From NCBI RefSeq assembly GCF_000006565.2, contig NC_031478.1:5108212-5172211 (forward strand): a stretch of DNA of 64,000 bases, read 5' to 3'. Below the pieces are notes generated by a model. That model was not told the DNA's origin, made no database searches, and saw only the letters and a program-made list of their open reading frames with translations. This stretch comes from Toxoplasma gondii ME49 (Eukaryota > Apicomplexa > Conoidasida > Eucoccidiorida > Sarcocystidae). Position numbers and translations under genes: made by a program. This document shows, piece after piece, positions 11,769-24,900 of this stretch. Position 1 is the first letter of the stretch. Each line of letters begins with the position of its first letter.

Positions 11769-12542
11769 TTTTAGGCTCAGCTGCGTCTAAATTCTGACCC
11801 AAACAGCCCTGGCGATGTGCACATGCATGCAGGCTTGTGTATCGATTACATTCACATATTCGCATGTGCACATGCAGCTGAATGGACATCCAAACACAGA
11901 GATGTATGTGCAGTTATGTAGATGCCTGATGGCACATCTGCATGTCAATGGCAACACAGAAGAACTGGAGACATACGCAGACGCAGACGCCTGCCGACGA
12001 CTGTGTAACTGTATCGCCACACAGACGGAGGTACGTCGACGCCTACTAAGCGGAGACCAAGGCGACGAACGCTGCCGCAGAGAGAAGACGCGTGACGAAG
12101 ACAGCGAGGAAACAGTTGAGGCCAGACATCAACGGACCAGGAACATCAAAAACGAGGGGATTGGGTGAGAAAGGCTACAGGTGAAAGCAGTGAACGACAG
12201 CCTTATTCGACTCGAGTGACCGACCGCAGACGCAAGTTTCTCCACCTTGCTGTGTGGGACGATATGTTCGTCCGCAAACAACACCCGCCGGCAACGTCTG
12301 AAAAAGAGCAAACTCCAGCGATTTCGGGAGCGCATGCACGACGTCGAGGGTGCGAAGAGAACCAGCAGAGAAGAAACAAACAAGCAAATAATCGAGGACG
12401 CCGCGAGTGACGGCATCTTGATGCAACACTGGCATTCGAACCCTTTGGGCACTCCAAAATTCAAACGCGCACAAAATCGCCCCCAAAGTTTCATCCACTG
12501 AACGACCCATATGAACCCAAATACATATAATGCACATAAACG

Positions 12543-12580
12543 CATATTTATATATATACATCTCTATATATATATACAAA

Positions 12581-12615
<35 letters not shown>

Positions 12616-12618
12616 GGA
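12543..12618. repeat. AT microsatellite
   Basis: Imperfect TATA/TACA repeat over about 75 bp; another AT run follows at 12928-12959. These produce the spurious Ile/Tyr-rich open frames seen in all reading frames here. Confidence 0.85.
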
Positions 12619-13447
12619 TATGCCCATATGTATGTATCCAGTTATATGCACGCAAGATGGAAGTCGTTCGTAGATTGTCTCTGTTTTTGACCCGGCAAAA
12701 GGATTGGAGGTGCAAAAAAAAGACCAACGGGGGATTCTCCACTCCATGGTTGTGTACTTGCCTCTGACGTCGTTCCGTGTGCCTTGCAGAAAGCATTCTG
12801 CTCTTTCGCTTTCCAAATGACTCGAGCGCCAGTCCTTCCCCTTGAGAAAAAACAAGTTTTTCTTGTTTCTCTCGTGCAAGCAGGAGTATACATGTTTATG
12901 TATGTACTCGTGTATATCCGCATACAGATATGTATATATATATATATATATATATATGTTCGAATGTGTATGTATGAGTAGACGTATGTCTTTGTAGTAG
13001 ACTTTCCTGATTGTGTTTTCTTGTTCTATTTCTGGTCTGACAAAGTTTTCCTGAGAGTCTCCCGCATACTTCTTCTCTCTGCCGCCTCTTTTGTGTGTGC
13101 ACCGTCCGTCAGTTCCCTCTCTTTGTTTAATGCATACGTCTCTCATTCTGGCTTTCTTCATCCTCACCTGCATGCATACATTGACACCGCCGCCTCGCTT
13201 TGAGAACTGACGTTGGGGATTTGACCGGTTTCCTCTGTGTCTTCGTCCTTTTCTGCCTCTCTTTTCATTTCTCCTTTCTCGTCTTCCTCTTGTTCCTGCA
13301 CGACTGGTCTATCTTGTTCCTCCATCGTGGTACCCTCAAAGGCTTTCGTAGTCTTTGGCCTTTTCCTTGTTTCTTCTTCTAAACACAGGCGCGCAACTGG
13401 AGGGCACTCTCTCTTTCCTCTTCGTCCCCGAGGCCTCGGCAGAATGC

Positions 13448-13505
13448 ATGCAGCCTCCCTGCTGGACTCACGCTCCGCTCTGCTCCGACTGCTGGCCACT
13501 GGAGA
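13448..13505 (+). CDS. Candidate 5' exon of the tRNase Z gene
   Basis: ATG 13448 opens MQPPCWTHAPLCSDC and reaches an AGA|GTGAGA donor at 13506 with one base left over. That is the phase required by the exon starting at 14888 (acceptor CACCCAG), which would give an in-frame join into the residues before the tRNase Z N-terminal domain. An overlapping ATG at 13444 (MHAASLLDSRSALLRLL) looks like a targeting peptide but leaves two bases and does not fit the phase. The exon is therefore only possible, and the annotated protein starts at 14911 instead. Confidence 0.25.
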
Positions 13506-14910
13506 GTGAGAGTTCTATCTTTTTCAGAGGCATTGCTCCAGTTCGTGAGAAGATTTGCCTCGAACGATCTACGTACCACCGAGCAAGTGAACAGGTAATT
13601 CCGGTGACTCAAAAGCTGTCAGGTTTGGAACCGGATGCCCGCGAACGCCTCCCTGCCCGGAGCGAGAGTGACGACAGACAGATGAAGATACACAGAGAGA
13701 CAGAGGAGACAAAGAAGACCAGGCAGAGGCGCCGAGATGAAGAGGACGTGCAGATGCTGAAAGCTGCGACAACTGGAGAAAAAGGAAGGGAGAGGTGACT
13801 CAACGACGACCGGAGGTGAAGAGGTGGAAAAGTACGGGTGATACAGAGAAGCGGAAAAACATGAAAATGAGGGGGAATAGGCTAGGCGAGAAAGAAGAAT
13901 AGATACGCAGCGTCGGTCGTGAGAATGCTTAACAAAACGAGGGAGAAACTGAAGAAGGAGCGGCAAAAAGGTGAGCGACAAGACAAACAAGTCAGGAGAG
14001 GAAAGGAGAAGAAGAAAGTCCGCGTTCCAGTCTTCGTCTAGCCTGTCCCGGATGTACTTCTGTCGTAAGTAAAGAAAAGACGGACTATTTGACGCGTTTA
14101 ATTAAGAAAAAAAAATCAAAGTAAGAAAGAACGCACACTTACCGGACTTTGTTTTTCGACTGCATGCATGCAAACCTCGCGAGGCGGTGACGCATGCAGT
14201 GGGACTGGCGACCCAAGACAAAAACGCGATTTACTTACTCGTTTTCGCCGTTTTTCTCCTTTTTTCTCGCCGCTTTCCTGCTCGTTTGTCGACGTAGAAG
14301 GACGCCCGTGCGAATTCTCCTTCTGCTCGAACTGCAAATTGACTGCGAAGCTACAACTATCACACATCTCTCATCCCAAACTTGTTTTCTTTTCAATTTT
14401 TTCCGCTGCTGTGACAACAGCACGAATCGCATGTCCTGCCTTTCTGCCAGCCAACCTCCTGACCTCTTATCTGCCGTTCTTCCTTCCAGGTCGCATTCCT
14501 CCGACATTTTCGTCCTCGAATCGCGCCTGCCCTTTTGCGCTCTTCTTTCTCATTGCTCCCTTTCCTCCTCACTGTTCCCGTGCACTGCAACATCTCCCAG
14601 TCCAGTTTCTCATCCCCTTTTAAGCCTTTGATCTATACAGCAAGCGAACGGTGCAGATGTATCCATATATATATATATATATATATTCGTATGTATACAA
14701 GCGCCTACATGGGAGGGTGTTGAGGTGCATGCAAATGCCTGAGACTGTCTGTTTACAGGAATAGAGAGATAGTGTAAGTAGGTGGTTGCATGCGATTTCT
14801 CAAAACCAATCGTATGTGCGAAGAGGCGAAATGTACATCCGTTCTCGTTCGTTTCGACTCTTTTGAGGTATCCTTTCTTCCACCCAGAAACGCGTTCCGG
14901 TTCGCTCAAG

Positions 14911-15946
14911 ATGCAAAGTCACGCTCAAGTGAGTTCTCTTTTTCACTCTGTTTTTCCCCCGTTTCTTCACCTTCTCCTTTGATTCCATGTGTCGTGTGAT
15001 CGCCATGTCACCCTGCCTTACCCTGTCTGTTGTCACCTGACTTTTCTCCGTATTCTTTTTTTTTCTTCCTCGTTTCCTTGCCCTTCCTGTGACTCGCGGC
15101 CTCTCCTCATTTCTGCTTCCACGCAGATGCGTAAACATGTGGATTTCCTTTGGAGAAAGTTTTTACTTTCTCTCACCTCGGCACTCCCCTGTGTCTTGAT
15201 TCCTTTTCACTCGTTCGGTTCGTTCGTTGTTCTGGAAGCTACCGGGTCTCGGCTTGCTCTGCCATTCTCTGTTCCTTTTCTGCTCACTTCGAGTCTCTCC
15301 TCGTTTCTTGCCTCTCTTCCCCCTCTATTCATTCTTCGGCGCATTTGTCTCTCTCCCGATACATGCTTGTGAGCAGACATGAATGCCTGATGGTTAGCGC
15401 CTTTTCGCTCTCCTTCAGCGGCTGCTTTTTTCATAAGCAGACGTTGATCCTCCTGTTGGATCACAAGCATATCTTCTTGTGCAGATCGATCAACGCCTTG
15501 TGTCGCTCCCCGCTGATGGACGGCTTTTTAGAAAACTCTGTGTTTTGATTTTTCCTTTTCCGTAGATCCTTGGCTGGCACAGACTCGCCGTCGCACCCTC
15601 CCTGCAAATTTTCGTGGAAGGAAATCGACTTCTCTTCAACGCAGGAGAGAACGTTCAGAGGTCAGCCTTGTTCAGTGAACTTCTTTGCCTGGCGCTCCCC
15701 TGTTCTGCGTTGTCTTCCTCGCTGTTCCTTCAAACGTAGTTCCTCTCTCTAGGTGTGTGCAGTTCTATCTGTGCGCAAAGTAGATCCGGTAAACAACGTC
15801 TTTCAAGATCTCAGCCTCGTGAAGTTATCTCTCGCTCGTACTGTCTCCAGTACTGAACGGGAGAACTCTTCTCACAAGCGGCCTTTCGCTTTCAATAAAG
15901 TCCTTCTGTATGCTTGTATGCATGCGAGTTGCTCGGTGCGAAAGAG

Positions 15947-15987
<41 letters not shown>

Positions 15988-18900
15988 AGCATCTAGTGAC
16001 CCGGAGCCCCTAACAGATACTCAACCATTCACATATTTGTGGGTGTACGCGTCAACATAATGCCTCCAGGATGGAACGCCTATTTATTTTCTTCCTGCAT
16101 TTTCCTTTCTCGCTGTCTCCCCCTCCCGTGATGACGCTCCCTTCAGGCTCTCGGTTTCTGCCTCTTTTATCCTCTGTCCTTCCTGCCCTGAGTTAGTTTT
16201 TTTTTATCCTTTCTCGTCGTCTTGCCTTCTCCATGACTGTTCTTCTCTCCCTTCCGGCTGCTTCTGTTTTCATCTCTCTCGGCCATACCCTCTCTGTCGT
16301 TGTCTTCGTTTCATTCTTCTTCTTCGTCTTAGTTCTTCCTTCTTCATACTCGTGATTCTTCCTTCACCGTCTTCTTTCCCCTGCCCTTCCACTAACCTGC
16401 AGCGCCTGAGCGTCTCGGTGTGAGTTGTGTTTGGAGTTTCTGCATGTTTTTCACCCGAGTTGGTTGTTCCTTTGCTGTGGACTTCCACGCGTTTCCAGGT
16501 TCCACTTGGAGCACAAACTGCATCTCGCGAGGACGACAGATGTTTTCGTGACTTCTGTCGCCGCAGGCACTTCTGCTGGTCTCCCAGGACTGCTTCTGAC
16601 TCTCGACGGCGCGGGCGTCGCCGAGCGGCCGCGCGACCTGCGCCTCTGGGGGCCTCCCGACCTGCCGGACTTCCTCGAGACGACCTCGCGAGCTTTCGCT
16701 GGCTTGTAGGCGAATACGGAACAGGAGGAAAAGCAAAATACTGTGAACGGCGGGAAGCGATTAGATGTCGGCCGCGAAGGGCAGGAAATAGAAAAGATAG
16801 ACAAGAAACGACGAGAGGAGGAGAGGAGGGAATGAACAGAGGAGAAGATGCGTGAAGAAGAAGAGCAGATGAGAGCGCAAGAGAACGAGAAGAACGAGAA
16901 CAAAGACAAAAGCTCAGCACTAAAGGAAAGAGAACAAATCACGGCAGACGACGGTAGGGCCTGCCTTGTCGGTAACGAAGGCTGTACGTCTCCTCATGCT
17001 TCCTCTCTTTTCTCTTCGGCTTCCCTTTATTTTTCGCCGGTTTCGTCCTGTTTCGCATGTTTCCCCTGCAGGATAGTGTGGGGAGTTCTGCCTTTTTGAC
17101 ATTGCCAGACCTTCGTGTCTTAGGTTTGGTATTGCTGAGTAGATATCGCAACTTTCGAGTTCTCCGCTCTACCACTCGCAGCGTCTCACGTCTCTCGTCC
17201 ATTTCGTTGGCGTCTCTTCTCCCTTTTGAACAGCAACAAACCTGTCACCTGCACGCAGTCATTCCTTCTTCACTCGTTCCCCCTCCGACAGTAGACAATC
17301 CATACAGGGACAAGCGGTATGTCTCCTCTTTTTCGCGTCGGACTGTGGCTCAAGCCAGTTTAACTCGCGTCTCGCTGAAGCGTTTTCTCCATGCAGGCGT
17401 CACATCAACTACGAGTACCATCTTCCCCCGTCGTCGTTCGCCACCGACTCTCGATCATCAGGCTCTCCTCTCTCGTCTTCGACTGACGGCTGCGAAACCG
17501 TCGGGCAATCAAATCCGTCGACATGTCGCCGAAATGCCCCCTCGTTTTGCTCCTACGGTGAGCGACCTTCCACGCCTTCTTCCGCTTCCCCCTCTTCCCC
17601 CTCTGCTTCTGCCTCGCCACCGTCTGCTGCTCCCTCGTCTTCTTCACTTTCTTCCTCGCGCGAATCCTTCTCGCAAGCTTCTGTGTGTTTGGCGGGAGTT
17701 GCAGCTGGAAATGTGCAGGTACACGCGTATCTGCTTCCCCACTCGCTTTCGACAAAGGAGCCCCGATCCTCCCTTGGAGCCTTGTGGGTGTCTCCGAATG
17801 GCAGAGAGGAAGGAGAGGGAGACGCGTGGAGAAACGACGCTTTTTCGCGGGTGGGAACGAGCGCGATAAACAACTGGGGAAATCCGCTTTTCGGCGACGA
17901 GGCCGAGGAGAGCGACTGCGGACAAAGTTCCGGAGAGGACCTGCGAAAAACGCACCAACCTCGTGGCGCAGAAGAACAGAAAACGAACGAAGAATGCAAC
18001 GAAGAAACGGAAAGGAAGAAGCAACGGGTAACCGACCGGAGGCGCAGATGACCTGCCTTCTGCTTCACGGTGCGGGGGGGTCTCTTTGCGTCTGTCGGTC
18101 CACATGCGCTTTCCGTGAAAAGACCTCAGGTGGTGCCTATCCTCTATACACCCGAGACGCGCGTTCCAGTTCTCCTGAACAGGGCGACTGGCGAGCGCGT
18201 TGACAATGCGTGCCTCTGCCTTCCTAGCAGTTCTAACCTACCGCCTGAGATCCATGTCTCGATATGCATGTATACATATCTACAAGCATGCGTATGTGTG
18301 CAGACATCAAGGTATATATATATATATATATATATATAAACGGAGTTCACGTATTCGTACATGAATACACTGATATATATATATATATATATATATATGT
18401 AAGCACATGCCTTTTATTTCGCAATTGTGTTTCTAGGGCTGGATGAGTCAACCATGGATGTGGCGACTTCTGAATTGTTGCCGTTTGTCGTTCTCTAGAG
18501 GTATACCTCTGCTCATGTTTCCGTATGGAAATGCGTAAGTTCGTATGCTTTCCTCTCTTTCCTTTTCTGCCGTCTCGCGCTGTTGTTCCTCGTCTCGCTG
18601 GTGCTGCGAGCTTCTTTTCTTCCTTGTTCCTTGTTGTTTTCCGTTGCAGATCTTGTCCCCTGACGAAGCGAGACAGTCGACGTCTTTTCCCGCCACACGC
18701 AACGGCGACTCAAGCCGAGAACTGCGTGTGGGTTCTTCTCTTCCTTCTTCTCTTCCTTCTTCTCTTCCTTCTTCTCTTTCTTCTTCTCCTCCTTCTTCTC
18801 TGCATTCTGCTGAGTCGATGCCGACAGACGCGGGAGGGCAGGTCCGGACCGACTTTGGTGGAGAGAAGGACGAGGACGAGAGAAGGTCAACAGAGAAGAA

Positions 18901-21900
18901 AGCCGGGCATCTGGGAGTTTCTAAATGGCAGGGTGAACAGCGAGACCAGCCGCGCGACTGCGTCGCCTACGTTTTATCGTGGCCGCAGATCCCTGGGAGA
19001 TTTTTCCCCGACAAAGCTAAGGCGCTGAGAGTGAGTGAACATGCAAACAAGATGATACGTCTCGGAGAAAGACATCCCTTTGAACACCAAGGATTACTGC
19101 AGCAAATGGAGTTTGGGTAATCAAGTGAATTCAGCGAGCGATGAATCTGAAGGCGTCTCTTGACCTTGGAGGGATGCTGTTCTTTTCTTCCTTCCTTCTT
19201 TATTCGTATCTCCCATTTTCCGTCTCTCTCTGTGGCGGCGGTTCTCTCTTCATTCTTTCCGTGTTTGTGTTCACCGTGTGAATTGTTTCTCCCCTTGATC
19301 TTGCTCGTCTCGCCCCCCTCCCCTCCCCCACTTTGGTCGTTCCTGATCCGGTTGTTCTCCTGCTCTCTCCTTCGTTTCCTCAGAGTCTCTGTCTCTCCAC
19401 CTTTATGCCGCTCCGCTCTGTCTACTATCCCTCTCCTTTGTTGGTCTCTCTCCTGCTTGTGTTTTTCTTCTTTTCTCTCTTGCGCCTGAGTTCTCGGGGC
19501 ACACGCAGCCGCTCTCTCCCGAGTTAGTTTTCCCTGTCGGGCAGGATTGCTCTTCCTCTTCAGGTCCCCGTTGGCCCTCTCTTTGGTCGGCTGAAAAACG
19601 GAGAATCCATCGAAGTACCAGGCGAGGGAAGAATTGTGACGCCAGACCAAGTCTGTGGCCCAGGGACGCCGGGTCAGATGGTTCTTGTCATCGAATGTGT
19701 GGAGCCTCAACAAGCGACGCTTGCGGTGAGACGCACAAAAACTCCGCCCCAGAGACACACACACGCTGACATAGAATAGGTAACTTATATGCTGGCCCAT
19801 AGGTCGACCTGTGTATACATGTTGTACATGCTTGTATACAAAAGTCCTTTCGGAAGTGAACAGATATGCATATCTGTAGTCACATTTGAAAGTGGAGGTG
19901 TACGCATCGGGAAGAGCGAAAATGCCCCAAGCCGTTTTTTGGAGGCCATGGACGTCCACCCAGTTGCTTCTTCTGATGCGCAGGCCCCATGGCCACACAT
20001 ATTTGCGTACATGCGTCTCCGCATTTAATCCTAAACACAAAACAAACATAGGCATATAATTGCATATGTGGATATGTTTACATACGACATATGTAGAGTG
20101 CTTTTTACAGCCTCTCAAAGTGAGAGGTTTGAAAAAGTTTCCCATGGCACGGAGAGATGGCCGTGCTAATGTGCAGAGCCACTGTCGTCCTCCCATATAA
20201 GGCGACTCTGTCAGCCATATCACCTCTAAGAGTGAAAGAGCTTCGTCCTTCAACGGTTTACACGCATGCGTCCGTCGCTGCTCAGACTTACCACCGAGTG
20301 TAAAAGTTGAACCAACTGCATGACTGCCTCGATCTTCTCAGCTGGAACGACTAAAGGTTGACCTTGACCGCCTGACGTTCGTGTTTCATATGACACCGCC
20401 CAGCGTAAGCGAACCGGCTCCATGTTTTGACAAACCTGATGGACGCCCCAAAGTATCGGCAGCCTCGACGCATGCATGCGTTACCAACACAGCCCAAATA
20501 CGTATTTGTACATCCATACGGCACATGATCAGAGTTTTGAATACACATGCGAGTATAGATGTCGATGCAACCGTCCCTGCGTACATATGAGCAGGTATTC
20601 GGCGACATTATATCTATATATATATATATATATATGTATACATTCATACAAACAAACGGATGTCTCTCTTTATGATCCCTGATGTAAGTTGTGGGTATTG
20701 TTTCTTTCCATTCTGCCGAATTGTACGTTTCGCTTCCTAGAGGTGTAGAAGTAAATGCGAAAATGTACGTAGGGGCAGCTGTCGACGTTTCTGTCGCTGT
20801 GTCCCTTGGAGCGCGCATGCACGCGTGCGAGGTCGACTCACTTCCACTTCTTCTTTCAGATTCTTCACTCGGAGGAATATGCGCGCTTCGTTAAAGCCGT
20901 GACAGGCTCCTTGACTCGCCATGTCATCGTCAATCAGTAAGATGAATTCTCCGCGTCGTCTCTCTCGCTTGTTTCTCCTTCCGCCTACTCCATCAGTGGT
21001 CCGGTACATGTCGTTCTTGGAAACGCAGCTCTGCGAGTGAAGGTGACAAGGAAGCCTGACGTCGAAGAACGCAAATCAGACGCCAACACAGGAGCACAAT
21101 CCGTTGTCGCCCTGCATACATGTTCCGCGTTTTATCGTCATCTGAGGCGCGTTTGTTTTCCTCTCACTTCGAAGCTCTCTGCATCCGTCTTCACCTTTCA
21201 GGACATCTTTGTCTTCGCTTCCTTCTTAGGTCTGGATCGCCCGTCGATGTCTCGCCGTTCGTCCACGCGTCCAAACTTCGGCGGTTTCTTCACGACCTCA
21301 TTCCCCCTGTGTTTCCCTTCCCTTCCTCTCCTGTTCCGCTGTCCTCCACGCCTTCGGCTGTCTCGGGCACTCTGTCTCACCCTTCGTCGCTTTCTTCTCC
21401 GAGAGTCACGCAGCCGTTAAGCGACCTCTGGGGCGTCGAGGACGCACGCGTCGTCTACCCCCGCAGCCTTGTCAAGTTTGATCTGTCGACCTTGGAAAAG
21501 GTACGCTTAAGTTTTTAAACAAGACCACTTGCGCGACTCTGGATCCCTGCTTCTACCCAAATATATATATATATATATATATTGGTGTATCTATATGAAC
21601 GTCTAAACACATATATACATATACGCATATATATATATATATATATATATATACGTATATATGTATGCGCATGCTGCGAGAACATAAGTGCTGTTCGGCT
21701 GTTCGTTGTTTCTTCTGTGCGACAGTGGTTCAGGCGACAGAGTGTCGTTTCAAGGAAGTGCAGATTTCAGGGATGTTTTGCCGAAAGCGTTTTGGTCGTG
21801 TCAGCTGTTTCCGAAGTACGCAGGGGATGCCAGCAGTGTTGTGACGCGTCGCACTCGTGGAACTAGAATCAAGCTCGTAGCGCATTTCGGAAAGAGATCG

Positions 21901-24900
21901 AGGAAGCATCCCCTGAATCGTCCATTGATTTTGGTCGATAGCACACGGCGTCTTCATCCCCGCGTTTTCTGTTTGCTTTACTTCGGACTTCTCGCGATGC
22001 TAGGACGAACTCATGGCTTCCCTCCTTTTCGTTAGTCAACATTCTTCCCTCTTCCTCGATCCGCTCTTCTGTGTGTTTTTCGTTTCTGTGTTCTTTCGCC
22101 TATGCGTTTCGTTTGCTTTCTCCATCGCTTGTCCTCTGTTTCCGTATTTCCCGGTCGTTCCCTTCTGTTCTCTCTCCCTCTTTGTTTGCGTCTCTGTCTC
22201 TCTTCACTCTCTCCGGTGTCTCTCCCTGTTCCTTCGTCTTCGTTGCTACGCCGCGGATTTCCTTCTCTCAAAGCGCGGCTGTCTGCGGGTGTCTCATTGT
22301 TCTTCAGCGCGGCACCCACACCTCTGGATGCCTCACCGTTTTCGGGCCTCAGTTCTCTCCCGAGGTAATGCGATGGCACCTTGCCTCAACAGACATGTAA
22401 CGATTCCAAAACGAGTGGAGCGAAGATCAGTAACACACCTGAATCTGAGTATGTGGCTGCGTTCAAATGTTCGTCCCTGTGCATAATGTATGTCTATCCT
22501 CAGTCTCCCCCCATGTGTGTATAGTCGTCACTGCAAACGTGTGACTCCTCTTTACCGTGAATTCTTATTCCTTATTTGTTGCTCCAACGCATGCAGACGC
22601 CATGAAATAGGATCCGTAGCATCATTTCACCAATCCCCCTTTGAGTCAGCTAGGGCATTTGCAAGGGCAAGTGTCCTCGGCCCACTCTGCCGCACATGTT
22701 GTCAGAAAAACGCTTTCGTTATGGAGTTCTGACGGAGGCCATGACATCCATCTCCACGTTCGCGCGCCTTGTTCTGTTTCTAGTGGAGTCGCTTTCGCCT
22801 CGTCCTCTGTGTACCCCTCTCGATTTTTCATCGTTTCGCGCGCCCGTTCCCCGTCGCACATCTGCTCGCATGCTTCCCTTACTTCTCTCGAACGCGTTTA
22901 TCCTTGTGTCCTTCCTTTCCTTCAATGTAGCGCCTGAGTCGTCTAACGGCTTTGGAGGCGACGGGTGCACGCTGTCGGGAGATTCTCTCAGCACTGCCAG
23001 AGCAATCGACCTCTTCGTCCTCCTCAGCAGGCGCGGCGTCTCCAGATTTGTCGTCTGCGGCCTCGCCCTCTGCTCTGCCTTGTTCGTCTTCCTGGTCGTT
23101 TCCATCCTTGACGCTTCTGGGCACCGGCGCAGCGGCACCTTCGCAGTATCGAAACGTTTCTGGTCTCCTCGTGGCGATTCGGAAGGACCTTTGTAAGTCC
23201 GGGATAGACTTGCACGAGGCTGCAAGAGACACTCATCGACTACGCCCAGAACGTCGCCGACGTGGAATAACCGTCATGCAGGCGCGTACTGAACTCGGCC
23301 GCGTTGAGCTGTGTTCCGAAGCCGCTCAGTGGGGTGGTGGTGCACAGCAATGAAAGAAGGGGAGAGCGTCGCTGTGGAAGAGCCAGGTGACCTGTGAGGA
23401 GCGGGACTGGACGCTAGGAACAAGGCGAACGAAGGAGGTACAGAGAAATATGGATGGTGATATGCTGACGTGGATCATAGGATACGGTCCAGGACCTGCG
23501 AAAGAAGATGGGAAGGCGAACACTTGGACAGACAGAAAAGATACGCCTTGAAAAGGCATAGAAACGCGCCAAAGGATGGAAATCCGCGGAGGAGACAGAG
23601 GCCAGAAAGAAGGCCCGTGAGAGACCCTGGAAGGCCTTCTTTCAGAATACACGCGTCACACATATGTGGATGTCTGCAGCGCTCGTCCTCGACTTCGGTG
23701 AAGGATCCCTTGCACAACTGTACAGCATGTGCCACTCCTGGGAGGAGTTCCTCAGCGTTATTTCCTCGATTCGGTAAATTTGCTTCCGCGATGTAGCGTG
23801 AGACGAAGAGGATCCAGTTGAGAATGGGAGACGGGGCTTTGATTTTCATCGGAAACTGCATGCGAGTCTCTCACTCCCTTTCTAGACGCCTAGGCAGACC
23901 TCCCCGGTGGTCTGAGTTACCGTCCATAGTGAACGTGTCTCTGTGAATCGACTGCCGAATACTGCGCTTCATAGAAACGGGTGGAAACAGCGGTAAAGCG
24001 GGGGCGTCAATAGACAAATGTAAATGAAGAGCTGTAGAAATGTATGATGTCAAAGCATGTGTGCAGAGAGATGCAGTACTCAGAGACTGCGTGGTGTTTG
24101 CATGTGCGTAGGTAAGACTAGGAGCCTCGATTGTGTGTTTGTCTGCAGCGTTGTCTTCATTTCCCACTGTCACGCTGACCACCATCTCGGCGTTTGCTGT
24201 TTGCTGGAATTTCGGGCAGCGATGTTTCCCGAGCTCTTGCCTCCTCTCATAATCGCGCCGGCCAAATTGCAGGTAGAGTGCATGTAATCGACTACAAGAG
24301 GATCAAGATCCTTCTGCGACTTTCGTTTCCTTCGATGGTCATGACTCCATCGTTTTCGACGCGGTGGTGCGATGTTCCAAATGCTCGCTGGGACCTCCGT
24401 GGACCCTGCTAAAGGGTCTGTGGTTTCTCACATCGTTCTTGTGTCGTTCGGTGGGAGATCCCATGTGAAAAAATGACATCGGTTTCGAAAAACCGACAGC
24501 GCACACAGGTAACATGTCCAGGCCATTTGAATGGAAATGGTGATGGGCAGAGCTGCGCCAAGGCGTTTTTGCGTCTTCTGCCCACGTTCCCGAGAAACGA
24601 TCTCCGCCCTAGCTGTGGCGATTCCGTTTATTTCTCCTTCTCCAAAAGTGTCCCACGGAATCTCGATTCTTTCGGTTTTTCCGTTGTCTTTTTCTGCTTC
24701 CCACCTTCTTCGTTCTCCTGGCGCAACAGTTCTGCCCTTGGCTTGCATCGTCTGTGCGTATTCGACTCTTGAGCGCCTTGCATGTCTGTCCCCATTCTTC
24801 TACTAACGCGCCTCTTCTCGTCTATATGCGATGCACATTGCGTTTCTTCAGCTGACGGATTCCAAGAAGAATGTGAAATGTCCTGCGTGTCCATTCAGGC

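Larger units (their letters stand above)
7315..13447. other. Large gene-poor gap
   Basis: About 6 kb with no protein-family match on either strand. It holds the MPC1 3' flank, AT microsatellites (9107-9138, 11238-11381, 12543-12618, 12928-12959), a long palindrome (11711-11768) and pyrimidine-rich sequence from about 13.0 kb that probably belongs to the 5' region of the tRNase Z gene. Open frames of 120-330 codons here, such as 12175-13173 on the minus strand and 10249-10629 on the plus strand, are made largely of repeat translation (Ile/Tyr runs) or lack an ATG and exon borders. Confidence 0.5.

Noticed and set aside
12175..13173. 332-codon minus-strand frame
   Set aside because: Much of it is translation of AT repeats (Ile/Tyr runs) and purine-rich sequence, with no domain and no supporting borders.
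16425..16498. Upstream part of the frame containing tRNase Z exon 16499-16705
   Set aside because: The frame is open, but a TTTCCAG acceptor at 16498 and the exact codon completion from 15660 (AG plus G) place the exon start at 16499.
16270..16942. 216- and 163-codon minus-strand frames
   Set aside because: They lie antisense to a confirmed tRNase Z exon (16499-16705), and their Ser/Arg-rich content follows the skewed base composition.
20997..21042. Possible tRNase Z exon reading GPVHVVLGNAALRVK
   Set aside because: It joins in phase to the exon ending at 20936 but leaves phase 0, which shifts the next exon (21230) out of frame. The direct 20936-21230 join is in frame and matches the family better.
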